From positions 1 to 37,697 of IMG/VR virus record IMGVR_UViG_3300012927_000013: 37,697 bases of DNA; one strand, 5' to 3'. The stretch's first letter is position 1; every line of letters starts with the position of its first letter. A program made the translations under genes and the position numbers. Shown here piece by piece: positions 23,106 through 30,581 of this stretch. The stretch comes from a virus. The notes under the pieces are model-generated. The model was not told the origin of the DNA. It searched no databases and saw only the letters and a list, made by a program, of their open reading frames with translations.

Positions 23106-23789
23106 GACCGCCTCCTCCCTAATCTTTCGATTTCTTCTGCCACTGTAAATAGACTCTAGCGTGTCATCTTTTATGCCTACCGCCAAAGATATTGATTTCC
23201 ACGTCACGCCCAATGATCTAAGTTCGAATGTCTTAATGATATCGTCCACAGAAACCGTAGATCGCCCATGACGATTTCGATGTTCAATGCTCGTCAGAGC
23301 TTCCGTGTGATCTGGATTTACACACAACGACTGCTCGCATTTGTGGTGTAGCTCTAGTCCGCGGCTAATAGAGCCGTATCGTTCTTCGAAAAAATGTCGA
23401 TGCGCCGCAACGCTCTTGCCATTTAGAGAAATCCTGCCATACCCTTCTTTATCCGCAGTCATCAGCCATATCCAACATTTTGTCGAGTATCCTGTATCTT
23501 TCTCTTCATACCGAGCACTTCCGAGAACTCGGGTTTTATGTCCATGACCCTTTACGTAACGATATGGCAGTCCTTTCACGAGACGGTCGGGCAAGTTAGA
23601 ACAGGCAATAATCTTGGTTTTCGATCCGCACATACAAAAGCATTCGCCAAAAGCTACCCCAACACCGGCGCATTCTTGGGCGTATAGGGTTTTGGAAATT
23701 AAAAAACTGGAAGCTGTCACCTTGTGATAGGCGCGTTTGATATAAACTTTTGAATTGGGAGCTGTCATAGTCGGAAACCTCATTTCCAT
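23082..23789 (-). CDS. HNH homing endonuclease with HTH tail
   Basis: 235 residues. A Cys-rich N-terminal module (GECFCMCGSKTKIIA ... KGHG, about 48-84) resembles the one at 2575. The HNH_3-type core is GYGRISLNGKSVAAHRHFF with ELHHKCEQSLCVNPDH (about 146-161). A C-terminal HTH-like segment follows (SLGVTWKSISLAVGIKDD). The core and tail also match the module inserted in the ASCH gene at 6489. Probably a free-standing homing endonuclease; its exact start is uncertain (ATG 23789 or 23768). Confidence 0.8.
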   Translation of the reverse strand: MEMRFPTMTAPNSKVYIKRAYHKVTASSFLISKTLYAQECAGVGVAFGECFCMCGSKTKIIACSNLPDRLVKGLPYRYVKGHGHKTRVLGSARYEEKDTGYSTKCWIWLMTADKEGYGRISLNGKSVAAHRHFFEERYGSISRGLELHHKCEQSLCVNPDHTEALTSIEHRNRHGRSTVSVDDIIKTFELRSLGVTWKSISLAVGIKDDTLESIYSGRRNRKIREEAVLRIQNSI

Positions 23790-23834
23790 CTAGGCTAACG
23801 CCGCCAGTTGAAGCTGGTAGACGCTCCCTTCATT

Positions 23835-24101
23835 TTACACCTTTTCTTCGCCTAAATCCACGCCTTTATTATCCGGCCAATCCAGCCTTCTCATCTCTCC
23901 GAGCCAGTAAACCCCAGCAAATTCTTGCGCTAGGAAATCAACTTTCTGCTCGGTCGTCATGCCCAATTTCTCGTAGAACCTGATATTGTTCTCGGCCTTC
24001 CATCGAAACTGCGCGGCCAGATCCTTCAGGTGTTCGTTGCGCATCAGGAGCGGGCTGGACAGAACGTTTACCACGCTTCCTGGGAGCTTGTTCCGTTTCA
24101 T
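23835..24101 (-). CDS. Small hypothetical protein
   Basis: 88 residues from the ATG at 24101 (MKRNKLPGSVVNVLSSPLLM...), preceded by GGAGAT. Charged, helical middle (RWKAENNIRFYEKLGMTTEQ) with an acidic C-terminus. Its start overlaps the stop of the upstream gene (ATGA). It is a member of the dense minus-strand operon. Function unknown. Confidence 0.55.
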   Translation of the reverse strand: MKRNKLPGSVVNVLSSPLLMRNEHLKDLAAQFRWKAENNIRFYEKLGMTTEQKVDFLAQEFAGVYWLGEMRRLDWPDNKGVDLGEEKV

Positions 24102-24313
24102 AAATCTCCATTTCTGCGGGCATTTACATATGGTTCTCCTTTGCCGTTCTTTGGCATCGGCATAGATGTTTTTCCTGGACACGCTTTGCGATATGGAGAT
24201 TCCCACTCGTTTCTCATATCTCCACAAATTGAACATTCCTGCCAGCGCTCGGTTTGTACGCCTGCCCCGTTGACTTCAGTTACCGAGTGGTTCTCCCATT
24301 TGTGATGTCTCAT
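24098..24313 (-). CDS. Small zinc-ribbon-like protein
   Basis: 71 residues with CSICGDMRNEWESPYRKACPG, a CxxC plus later Cys. This is typical of the many tiny Cys-pair proteins in this array. The ATG at 24313 is the first in frame. Coupled to the next gene by ATGA. Confidence 0.5.
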   Translation of the reverse strand: MRHHKWENHSVTEVNGAGVQTERWQECSICGDMRNEWESPYRKACPGKTSMPMPKNGKGEPYVNARRNGDL

Positions 24314-24378
24314 CGCAGGTTGACCTCATTGGTACAAGCTGCAGTAGGCTTCAGAATCGAAAACGTGGATGTGGTCGC

Positions 24379-24582
24379 TCATTCTTCGCCGCCTCTCTTC
24401 TCCGGATCGTCCGGATGCCGCTCTTGCCGGATAGCGTACTTCACATACGAAGCCGAGATCCGATTGAGGATGTCCCAGAGCTCGACGTAGGTGATGTCGG
24501 TATCTTCGAGTGCGTTGGCTATGACAGTAGCTAGCTTGTTGTGGGCGCGTTCGACGATCATAACCCGTTCGTGGAGCTTCAT
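24379..24582 (-). CDS. Small helical hypothetical protein
   Basis: 67 residues (MKLHERVMIVERAHNKLATV...), amphipathic helices with an acidic end. It starts 4 nt after the upstream stop. Function unknown. Downstream to 24313 are only ~65 nt, with an 18-codon ORF of doubtful status. Confidence 0.5.
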   Translation of the reverse strand: MKLHERVMIVERAHNKLATVIANALEDTDITYVELWDILNRISASYVKYAIRQERHPDDPEKRGGEE

Positions 24583-24585
24583 TGG

Positions 24586-24981
24586 TCAGCCGCCTATCTC
24601 GAAACAGCCGTTCAACCGAGCGTGTCCAGGATTGGCATCGTTCAGCATCGCAATGAACCCCTTCTCGATGAATGGGGCACACTGCCAGATACCTTTCAAT
24701 CCGAACCGAAAACTCGTCTTTTTAGAATCCGTATACCGACGATCTGAAGGATGTATTTTTCGAATCATTTCCCTCATGTGTGCTTCCGATGAGAGTATCG
24801 TCGTGGGCGCTTCATTGCCGTAGGACAATGTGCCATAGGCTTGAAGTATTCCCGTAATCGTCAGGAACTCGCTGTCGAACTCTATGAGCCGTTGCACAAC
24901 ATAGCCCTCAACCAAATCCAGAGTTACAGGCAGAAACGACTTTGACCCGGCGATCTCAATTAAATTTTGCTGTACGGTCAT
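24586..24981 (-). CDS. Hypothetical protein
   Basis: 131 residues. The ATG at 24981 is chosen over the one at 25023 because GGAGG lies 6-8 nt upstream. A mostly helical N-terminal part (MTVQQNLIEIAGSK...) is followed by a conserved-looking C-terminus (RFGLKGIWQCAPFIEKGFIA). No domain recognised. Overlaps the upstream gene by ATGA. Confidence 0.55.
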   Translation of the reverse strand: MTVQQNLIEIAGSKSFLPVTLDLVEGYVVQRLIEFDSEFLTITGILQAYGTLSYGNEAPTTILSSEAHMREMIRKIHPSDRRYTDSKKTSFRFGLKGIWQCAPFIEKGFIAMLNDANPGHARLNGCFEIGG

Positions 24982-25190
24982 CCTTGCCTCCTCAGATACT
25001 TCGCTTGATGGGTAAGAGCACATTTTTCACCGCAGAACGTAGCCACCACATAAGGCAGGCGCGCACCCTGTTCTTCGGTTGGCCAATCAGCGATCGCATA
25101 GCCATGCGCCGCTTCCCAGCCTACTAACCATTTGTTCGCTTCGCCCTTGCGTGTTTCACAGACGAGGCAGGTTGTTGGATCGAGTACCAC
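24978..25190 (-). CDS. Zinc-ribbon protein
   Basis: 70 residues from a GTG at 25190 with AGAGG upstream, 2 nt after the previous stop. The paired CLVC (near the N-terminus) and CGEKC (near residue 55) form a four-cysteine zinc site around TRKGEANKWLVGW. Longer in-frame starts fall inside the upstream gene. Function unknown. Confidence 0.55.
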   Translation of the reverse strand: MVLDPTTCLVCETRKGEANKWLVGWEAAHGYAIADWPTEEQGARLPYVVATFCGEKCALTHQAKYLRRQG

Positions 25191-25191
25191 G

Positions 25192-25680
25192 CTAAGACCT
25201 CTCAGGCTGGAAGGAGTAGGTGCATTTCCCGATAAGCAATGGGGAAAGATGTAAAGTTTCTGGCGTGCAGAGTGCATCGAAATCGGCCAGCACATTGAGT
25301 GGCTGCAACCCGGCTTGCTGCATAAATTGAAGCATCAGGGCAGAGCAGATCACTCGATGCGGATTCCACGTTCGATGCTTGAGAGCCAAGCCGACAATGT
25401 CGGAATAGTCGTACTTCTCGCCTATCTTCGACTCCAGCCAAGTGTGTGCGATATCGAACTGTTCTTCTGGAATCGGAATAGAATACCGACGCTCATAGGG
25501 AGGCTTGCAGTAGTCCAGCCGCCTCTCCTGAACGCCTGTGCCAGCGTGTGCCCCGATCCAGCCTCGCCCGTCTCGCGACAAGCATTCGGTGTGAATCCAG
25601 AGCGAGTTGGTGACGTAGCGGATTCCCGCACTGACAAATCCGGTGCCTCCGATGAAGCGGATTACGATTGAATCGGGCAT
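25192..25680 (-). CDS. Papain-like (YiiX/NlpC-P60-type) cysteine amidase
   Basis: 162 residues. The layout follows the permuted papain-like fold. His30 in the segment LWIHTECLSRDG is followed by a central GEKYDYSDIVGLAL. The likely nucleophile is Cys112 in HRVICSALMLQFMQQAG. The family hydrolyses amide or ester bonds in peptidoglycan or lipids. No signal peptide is visible, so it acts in the cytoplasm or is released at lysis. It abuts the HNH gene upstream (TAAATG). Distance from the lysis genes makes a lytic role uncertain. Confidence 0.65.
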   Translation of the reverse strand: MPDSIVIRFIGGTGFVSAGIRYVTNSLWIHTECLSRDGRGWIGAHAGTGVQERRLDYCKPPYERRYSIPIPEEQFDIAHTWLESKIGEKYDYSDIVGLALKHRTWNPHRVICSALMLQFMQQAGLQPLNVLADFDALCTPETLHLSPLLIGKCTYSFQPERS

Positions 25681-26001
25681 TTACTTCTCCTTTGCGGGAA
25701 CTGGTTTCCCGAGTGAATTGTGAAGACCTTGAAGGTGACATGGCCAGCACCCCCATTTACAAATCTCGACGGATGTTCCATAGCGGCGCTTTGCCTTCAT
25801 GTGAACGAGGTGGCCATGATCTAGGGGAGTCTCTCCATCGAACGGCAGTATGCCCTTGATGCAGTTAGGCATGATTCCAAGCTCACAGCGCCCGCCAGCG
25901 CGTTCGTAGACGGCTAGACGTACTTTTTCCACCTCTGCGGGTGTTGCTTGGCCCCTACGGGTGCTTGGGCGCTTCTTGCGGATTTGCGAGCGGCGGATCA
26001 T
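25681..26001 (-). CDS. Small HNH endonuclease
   Basis: 106 residues (ATG 26001 overlapping the upstream stop). A basic N-terminus leads to VRLAVYERAGGRCELG (Cys39, with a second Cys at 47). Then comes PLDHGHLVHMKAK, with Asp61-His62 as the HNH start, and ICKWGCWPCHLQGLHN, with the second zinc pair. This is the compact HNH fold found in phage genomes, either a homing nuclease or a packaging-associated nuclease. No terminase is nearby. Confidence 0.75.
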   Translation of the reverse strand: MIRRSQIRKKRPSTRRGQATPAEVEKVRLAVYERAGGRCELGIMPNCIKGILPFDGETPLDHGHLVHMKAKRRYGTSVEICKWGCWPCHLQGLHNSLGKPVPAKEK

Positions 26002-26171
26002 AGTGATGGCTTCTTGATGCCAAGCAGGACAGACGTGTGGGACCACATGTGGATAGGGTCTACGTCCTCTCGATTGCGGAAGGCCCAAAGATACATGTAT
26101 ATTTTCCCATCCCTTTCTTCCGTATAGCAAGAACGAACGAACAAACTCCATTTGCGAGAGTGTGTCATCAT
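25998..26171 (-). CDS. Small hypothetical protein
   Basis: 57 residues (MMTHSRKWSLFVRSCYTEER...), beta-like and aromatic, with WAFRNREDVDP. The ATG at 26171 overlaps the upstream stop and its stop overlaps the next ATG. Function unknown. Confidence 0.5.
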   Translation of the reverse strand: MMTHSRKWSLFVRSCYTEERDGKIYMYLWAFRNREDVDPIHMWSHTSVLLGIKKPSL

Positions 26172-26581
26172 AGAATTTCCCCTTGCGTGACACAGCCAAG
26201 CCGATCCTTCGCTTGACGCTTCGTTATGGTCGGAGTCTTGCCGCGGGGCCAAATCCTCCCAGTTCCGTTGCACATACCGCAAAGCACTGCATCGGGCGCT
26301 GGCAATTCGCAGGTACCAGCACGTCCAGATTGAAGATGAAACCATGATCCACAGATAGTACGAGCGGCTATCGACGGATGCTTGAGCCGGATAAACTCAT
26401 GAAATCCGTAGTCATACCACCTTGCCTCTACGTAATCAATCTTGTGAAGAAGCATGGCCATACCGACCTTGCCATGGACGTATTTCGGGTGCTTCTTTAC
26501 CCGTGTTGGCTCAGGAGGCTGGGACCATGGATTTATACGAGGAAGGCCGGCGTCTTCGTATGCGGCTATTTCGCGTATCAT
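26168..26581 (-). CDS. Hypothetical protein with one zinc-ribbon half
   Basis: 137 residues from the ATG at 26581 (MIREIAAYEDAGLPRINPWS). Pro-rich start, an aromatic middle, and CELPAPDAVLCGMCNGTGRI, reminiscent of a DnaJ-type CxxCxGxG half. It overlaps the upstream small gene by ATGA. Function unknown. Confidence 0.6.
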   Translation of the reverse strand: MIREIAAYEDAGLPRINPWSQPPEPTRVKKHPKYVHGKVGMAMLLHKIDYVEARWYDYGFHEFIRLKHPSIAARTICGSWFHLQSGRAGTCELPAPDAVLCGMCNGTGRIWPRGKTPTITKRQAKDRLGCVTQGEIL

Positions 26582-26736
26582 CGCTTCCTTTCCGGCCAAT
26601 CACCAATCTTGAGCGGTTCTGGGGCCGCCATGTCGATGCCAATGTTGTAGATTCGGTGAACACCGTCAGCAGCGACAAGCCAAATCTGATCCTTCGGTAC
26701 AGCATCACGGACCACCGCTTTAAGGAGGTTGTCCAT
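26578..26736 (-). CDS. 52-residue hypothetical protein
   Basis: An ORF too short for standard cut-offs: MDNLLKAVVRDAVPKDQIWL ... ending DWPERKR. It begins 2 nt after the upstream stop and ends overlapping the next ATG (ATGA), which supports translation. Includes LVAADGVHRIYNIGIDM. Function unknown. Confidence 0.55.
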   Translation of the reverse strand: MDNLLKAVVRDAVPKDQIWLVAADGVHRIYNIGIDMAAPEPLKIGDWPERKR

Positions 26737-26738
26737 GC

Positions 26739-26933
26739 CTAGACTCCATTCTTGTGCCGCGGCTTCCGATCGACAACTTCCGTGTAAGCAGTGATTTTTT
26801 GCAGTTCGCTGTCGATGTGCTGCATGGGTGGCGTCTGCGCGAAAACATCTCGGGCCTCAGCCTCATCGTGAAATTCACGCATATAGCCGTCGCTGCCTAC
26901 GACGCGCCAGGAGATTGTTGGATGACTTTTCAT
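26739..26933 (-). CDS. Small hypothetical protein
   Basis: 64 residues (MKSHPTISWRVVGSDGYMRE...). A compact beta-alpha pattern with FHDEAEARDVFAQTPP. The start overlaps the upstream stop (ATGA). Function unknown. Confidence 0.55.
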   Translation of the reverse strand: MKSHPTISWRVVGSDGYMREFHDEAEARDVFAQTPPMQHIDSELQKITAYTEVVDRKPRHKNGV

Positions 26934-27100
26934 TTGGCACTTTTCGGTTCAGGCACAAAAAACGATACTCCAAAATAAATTGCAACCCCAACTGCATACT
27001 CCCAAAGATTACGATGACTAGCGCCGCCGCCAGATATCATTCCTCCGGCAAACACGAATATCATCAAAGTTTTGCACAGTCTGCAATCGTTGGTAGTCAT
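26930..27100 (-). CDS. Small membrane protein with CxxC
   Basis: 56 residues from the ATG at 27100 (MTTNDCRLCKTLMIFVFAGG), then WEYAVGVAIYFGVSFFVPEP: two hydrophobic segments. CRLC lies before the first. Overlaps both neighbours by ATGA. Function unknown. Confidence 0.5.
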   Translation of the reverse strand: MTTNDCRLCKTLMIFVFAGGMISGGGASHRNLWEYAVGVAIYFGVSFFVPEPKSAK

Positions 27101-27966
27101 TTGCCACCTCCAAGATTCTTCTTCACCAGCCCAGCGACAACACCATTCAAAAGCCGCGAAGTTGCATTTTCCGAGCCCGATCGCCCGAATGTCGACTCCA
27201 GTAGTTTTTGCTTCTCCGCTTTCTCCTCTTCCTCTGTCGGCGGCGGTACGTACATGCAATCAAGGGAAAATCCATCCGCCCATTTGATAGCCGGGCCGTC
27301 TTCAGAATGAAGATTACCGAGCGGGTCCGTCTTCACGAACAGCGGCGGCAGGCAGAACCAAGCGATACGCGCGTAGGGCAGAACACAAAAAGCATTTGCA
27401 GCGAGTCCGCCAATTCCTTCTGAGTGCAACGCAGGGTAAATCACCGCATCAGACCAACCCGCTGGCGTACTGGAGCGCCCCAGAGCGTCTGAGGCCCGCG
27501 CAGCTTGGTTGATCTTTGCGTGAGCATCATGAATCGCCTGGTAGCAGCGTGGCGGCGTATTCCAGAACTTCCAGCGAAGCATCGAGGAGATAGGAGCCCC
27601 CATGCTGACCAGCAAGTCATCATTGAGGACGGCGGACAGCAAACTTCGCTTAGCCTCGCCCTCGATGCTCACCAGCCCTTTCTGCGGAATCAGCGAGTCG
27701 ACCAGCATGGATTTCATGGCGAACTGCTTCAGCATGGTGATGGCAGACCAGAGGGCGGCCGGACTGGATGCCCAGCTAATCCGGGGAGCGGGAAGATTCA
27801 GCTTGGCGTAAATTTCTCGAACCTCTTCTTCGGCGGCGAACCTGTCTTCTCCAAATACGCGCTGCTCCCACGGAAATTGGCCCTTACTGGCGTTCAAGCG
27901 GGCGAGTTCCATCTTGTCCAGTTCGGCGAAGAACGCTTTGTCGTCCATGCGTGGATTATCGGGCAT
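27097..27966 (-). CDS. DUF6745-like hypothetical protein
   Basis: 289 residues. The telling part is LGNLHSEDGPAIKWADGFSL (about 216-235), resembling the 'LHxExGPAxxWxDG' repeat of DUF6745-like proteins, which are found scattered in phage and bacterial accessory regions. The rest is mainly helical with a basic C-terminus. It overlaps the zinc-ribbon gene upstream by 11 nt. Function unknown. Confidence 0.6.
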   Translation of the reverse strand: MPDNPRMDDKAFFAELDKMELARLNASKGQFPWEQRVFGEDRFAAEEEVREIYAKLNLPAPRISWASSPAALWSAITMLKQFAMKSMLVDSLIPQKGLVSIEGEAKRSLLSAVLNDDLLVSMGAPISSMLRWKFWNTPPRCYQAIHDAHAKINQAARASDALGRSSTPAGWSDAVIYPALHSEGIGGLAANAFCVLPYARIAWFCLPPLFVKTDPLGNLHSEDGPAIKWADGFSLDCMYVPPPTEEEEKAEKQKLLESTFGRSGSENATSRLLNGVVAGLVKKNLGGGK

Positions 27967-28165
27967 TCGTCACCTCTGGGATAAAGGTCTCATCAATCAC
28001 TTCTCTACATGATCGGCATCGAAATATGCAGACGCGATCCGAATCAATTGTTTCTGGATACGCATAGCGATTTCCATTGCGCCACATCGTATGAACCCCG
28101 GAATTGAGCACCTTGATGACAGCGCGCCCACATTTGCAATGACCGTTGATTCTTGTCTCGGGCAT
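27956..28165 (-). CDS. Zinc-ribbon protein
   Basis: 69 residues with CKCG near the N-terminus (HCKCGRAVIKVLNSG) and CRSC near residue 50, a classic four-cysteine ribbon. It starts inside the upstream stop (TAATG). Function unknown. Confidence 0.6.
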   Translation of the reverse strand: MPETRINGHCKCGRAVIKVLNSGVHTMWRNGNRYAYPETIDSDRVCIFRCRSCREVIDETFIPEVTNAR

Positions 28166-28389
28166 TAGATTAACCCCAGTTTGGCAAATTCACGGATCGC
28201 AAGTTCCCGAACTTCAGGATCGAGCTTGGCGTACAAGTCTTGCCGAGCTTCCGCCTCTTTAATCTTTCGCTCAGATCTGTACAGTCGCGACCGACGCTCT
28301 AGCGATTCACGGGTTAGAGGCTTACCGCAAAATCTTGACCGCTTACCGCTAAGCCTATTGTCCCTGTCTAGCATTCTCCCTTTAGCCAT
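28165..28389 (-). CDS. Small basic protein
   Basis: 74 residues (MAKGRMLDRDNRLSGKRSRF...), Arg/Lys-rich with a charged helix (RLYRSERKIKEAEARQDLYA). It overlaps the HNH gene upstream by 8 nt. Likely nucleic-acid contact by charge; otherwise unknown. Confidence 0.55.
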   Translation of the reverse strand: MAKGRMLDRDNRLSGKRSRFCGKPLTRESLERRSRLYRSERKIKEAEARQDLYAKLDPEVRELAIREFAKLGLI

Positions 28390-28867
28390 TCGCCCCCTTC
28401 TTTCTAAGCTCGGGCATATCGCATCCTCGCTTGTTATTGCACGGTTCGCACGCTAAAACACGGTTTTTCGCATTGTCCAGTCCCCCTCGAGACAAGGGAA
28501 TTATGTGTTCCGCCGTAGCTGTATCCAGCGTCAAAACAGCCTTGCACCAATGGCAGAGAGTTGATTTTCCGTAAAACTCGTTCTTACGAAAGATAGCCGC
28601 CTTGATAGCCTTGTACTTCTTCCGCCGCTCCTTGCGATCAGCCGTAGCCATTGGTGGTGGCTCCAGGGCCATCTGGATTGCTTTGGCGGGGCTTACATGG
28701 TTGAACCGTCGTGTTGTGCCGGCAACGTAGGCGGACTGCTTCTTAGCTCCAGGGTAGTAGTTCACGAGCAACCCCTTGCCGTGGATTTGAATATGCCCAG
28801 CGCCACACTCCTTTACCTGCAACCCGTGGGGTTTGGCTGCAATCTGTAGTGATTCGAGCGTCGTCAT
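28382..28867 (-). CDS. HNH endonuclease with N-terminal extension
   Basis: 161 residues from the ATG at 28867 (GAGAGG upstream). The N-terminal ~75 residues (MTTLESLQIAAKPHGLQVKE..., then VNYYPGAKKQSAYV) may contact DNA. The C-terminal half is a textbook HNH: CHWC (105-108), TAEHIIPLSRGGLDNAKN (His121 onwards), CEPCNNKRG. Overlaps the upstream gene by ATGA. Probably a homing or defence-type nuclease. Confidence 0.85.
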   Translation of the reverse strand: MTTLESLQIAAKPHGLQVKECGAGHIQIHGKGLLVNYYPGAKKQSAYVAGTTRRFNHVSPAKAIQMALEPPPMATADRKERRKKYKAIKAAIFRKNEFYGKSTLCHWCKAVLTLDTATAEHIIPLSRGGLDNAKNRVLACEPCNNKRGCDMPELRKKGANG

Positions 28868-29034
28868 TTCACCTCTCTGTGGCACTTCTTAGCGTGATCG
28901 CAATAAACACAATTCTCATTCGCGCCGAGTTCAAACGTATCGCACGGCCCCATGTTGTCAGGGTAAGTATCACACCCGCAGTCAGTGCGCGGATGCCGGG
29001 GTGTCATCGTTGTATCACAAAGTGGAAGGCTCAT
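28864..29034 (-). CDS. Cys-rich small protein
   Basis: 56 residues from the ATG at 29034 (MSLPLCDTTMTPRHPRTDCG...) with eight cysteines, ending CVYCDHAKKCHREVK. GAGGG precedes the start. It is first in its operon after the promoter at 29037-29058. Its metal-binding pattern recalls treble-clef or ribbon folds. Function unknown. Confidence 0.6.
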   Translation of the reverse strand: MSLPLCDTTMTPRHPRTDCGCDTYPDNMGPCDTFELGANENCVYCDHAKKCHREVK

Positions 29035-29036
29035 AC

Positions 29037-29058
29037 CCTCATTATATAATGCAAGCAT
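29037..29058 (-). promoter_or_regulatory. Divergent promoter region with operator-like palindrome
   Basis: Read on the minus strand, ATGCTTGCAT (29058-29049) is followed 2-3 bp later by TATAAT. The Cys-rich gene's ATG comes only ~9 nt after the TATAAT, so its message would be nearly leaderless. The plus-strand winged-helix-like gene starts 2 bp beyond the other side of the palindrome. Confidence 0.5.
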
Positions 29059-29059
29059 C

Positions 29060-29461
29060 ATGTTGAATCTAACTTTTTTCGCTGCATTCGCCGAAGCTGA
29101 TCCCAGGGTTATTCGCTTAGCCCTGCGCCTCATTCGAGACTTTGAGCTCACCCGCTTTCGAGTGATTGAAGTTCACAAACTCTGGGACCGGTACGGCCAA
29201 GGCGATTCGAGCAAAGACTTCACTTTGTTCAGCTTTGAAACCCTCGTCAAGATGGGGTTCATTGAGCATGGACCAACTGCTAGAAGATCGGGGAACCGGT
29301 TCCAGCAAACTTACCGTATACGGCCAGCTTTCCTGATGAGCCCGAAGGACTTGAAAGAATTCTTTGCGGAGCGCCAGGCAGAGGAAGAGCGTGAATCGAT
29401 AGCACCGGAAGATTACGACAAGTGCGCCGTATCCGGATCTACGCCGGGCGGAACAACCTGA
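29060..29461 (+). CDS. Possible winged-helix regulator
   Basis: 133 residues. A helical N-terminus (ADPRVIRLALRLIRDFELTR) is followed by FTLFSFETLVKMGFIEHG and then QQTYRIRPAFLM, a recognition helix plus wing-like pattern. It is the only plus-strand gene inside a 14 kb minus-strand block. It begins 2 bp from an ATGCTTGCAT palindrome and lacks a clear ribosome site. Its end overlaps the convergent gene at 29413 by 49 nt. A role as the regulator that binds this palindrome is a hypothesis. Confidence 0.5.
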   Translation: MLNLTFFAAFAEADPRVIRLALRLIRDFELTRFRVIEVHKLWDRYGQGDSSKDFTLFSFETLVKMGFIEHGPTARRSGNRFQQTYRIRPAFLMSPKDLKEFFAERQAEEERESIAPEDYDKCAVSGSTPGGTT

Positions 29462-29691
29462 ACACAGATCGGCGTGAAGCGTGGGCCGAAAGTCAATTCC
29501 GTGATGACTAGATTTGCGCCTTCTGCAATCAGATTTCGTTCGACTTCGGTCAACTCGAAGCGGACCATCATCGCGCCACCTTTGTTCGTTAGTGGAAGAA
29601 TGACGATGGGCGCGTATTCTGGTTGGTCCAGGGCGATGACGCGCTCCGACGGCTGGGAATCTTCGTTGAAGACTGGGGAGATTGAGTTCAT
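29413..29691 (-). CDS. Small hypothetical protein
   Basis: 92 residues from the ATG at 29691 (MNSISPVFNEDSQPSERVIA...), behind GGAGAAG and overlapping the upstream stop. Predicted beta-rich core (APIVILPLTNKGGAMMVRFE) with a helical FELTEVERNLIAEGANL stretch. Function unknown. Confidence 0.6.
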   Translation of the reverse strand: MNSISPVFNEDSQPSERVIALDQPEYAPIVILPLTNKGGAMMVRFELTEVERNLIAEGANLVITELTFGPRFTPICVQVVPPGVDPDTAHLS

Positions 29692-30581
29692 GGCTTCTCC
29701 GTCGATGATGGTGAGATATATCGCGGAGGAAACTCGCATTTGGGAAGAGCTCCAGAAACTCGACCGCGAGCATACCCGCGTCTCCATGCATCCGCAGGAG
29801 ACTCTTGCTTGACTATAGTTCTTCCGATAATGGAAATCAGTAAGTCGCGGTATTCCAGATTGGAAAGATCGCTGTTTTTATAGACCATTTCCGCACATTC
29901 CATGATTGTCTGTTCTCGGATCAGCGCAGGAGACTCTTGCCCCTTCAGTTCGTCGATTACAGTAGAAATATGTTCTTCGAGTGAAACCTGATCTCTTTGC
30001 CAATCAACGGAATCGTGAATATATCCGAATCGATCACAAAGACTTCGATGGAAATTCTTGAACGATGCTAGAGAAGGAGACTCCTGGGATTTGAGGGCGG
30101 CAAGTTCGGATTCTGCTTTCTCCGCCCGCTGAACAAGACGAGTCATCTGGCCGATATGTCCAGCTAATCCATCGAGATCAGCAGTCAGCCGTTCAATCTC
30201 CACCTTCTGCGCTACGATTTCTTTCGTGAATTCAGATTTGACCGCATTCCAGCCTTCCTGGGCCGATTCAAGTGAAGCGATTCGTTCCTTCTGCATGGCG
30301 CTGATTGCGCGATGAGCGAGAATTTCATCCGCCAAATGATCGGCAGTATCACACCCGAAAAATGGCATACTAACCATTTCGGCGGCTTTCAATAGACGCT
30401 CATCATCAGCCTTGATTGCGCTCTTCAGCCTCTCCGCTTCCTCTGTCCGCTCAGATAGTTGGGTACGAGTTGATTCATAATCATCGCGAGTGCAGTAGAA
30501 ATCGACTCGCAGCCTAGACGTGCCCATGCAGGCATCTTTACCGCAATGGCAGGGCAGCTTCGCCTTCTCGTTATCGATCAT
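29688..30581 (-). CDS. Long coiled-coil protein with QESP-marked segments
   Basis: 297 residues. A Cys-rich start (KLPCHCGKDACMGTSRLRVD) leads into a coiled coil (about 38-165, e.g. EIVAQKVEIERLTADLDGLA). Three C-terminal segments follow, each introduced by QESP (SQESPSLASF, GQESPALIRE, KQESPADAWR). The first spans FKNFHRSLCDRFGYIHDSVD. The DNA behind two QESP sites is a near-identical GCAGGAGACTCTTGC, pointing to duplication. It looks like a scaffold protein. Function unknown. Confidence 0.6.
   Translation of the reverse strand: MIDNEKAKLPCHCGKDACMGTSRLRVDFYCTRDDYESTRTQLSERTEEAERLKSAIKADDERLLKAAEMVSMPFFGCDTADHLADEILAHRAISAMQKERIASLESAQEGWNAVKSEFTKEIVAQKVEIERLTADLDGLAGHIGQMTRLVQRAEKAESELAALKSQESPSLASFKNFHRSLCDRFGYIHDSVDWQRDQVSLEEHISTVIDELKGQESPALIREQTIMECAEMVYKNSDLSNLEYRDLLISIIGRTIVKQESPADAWRRGYARGRVSGALPKCEFPPRYISPSSTEKP

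Noticed and set aside
24326-24382. 18-codon ORF coupled to the gene at 24379
   Set aside because: It has an ATGA junction but is too short to support without homologs.
29117-29791. 224-codon minus-strand ORF
   Set aside because: Low-quality composition; it overlaps better-supported genes at 29060 and 29413 in other frames.
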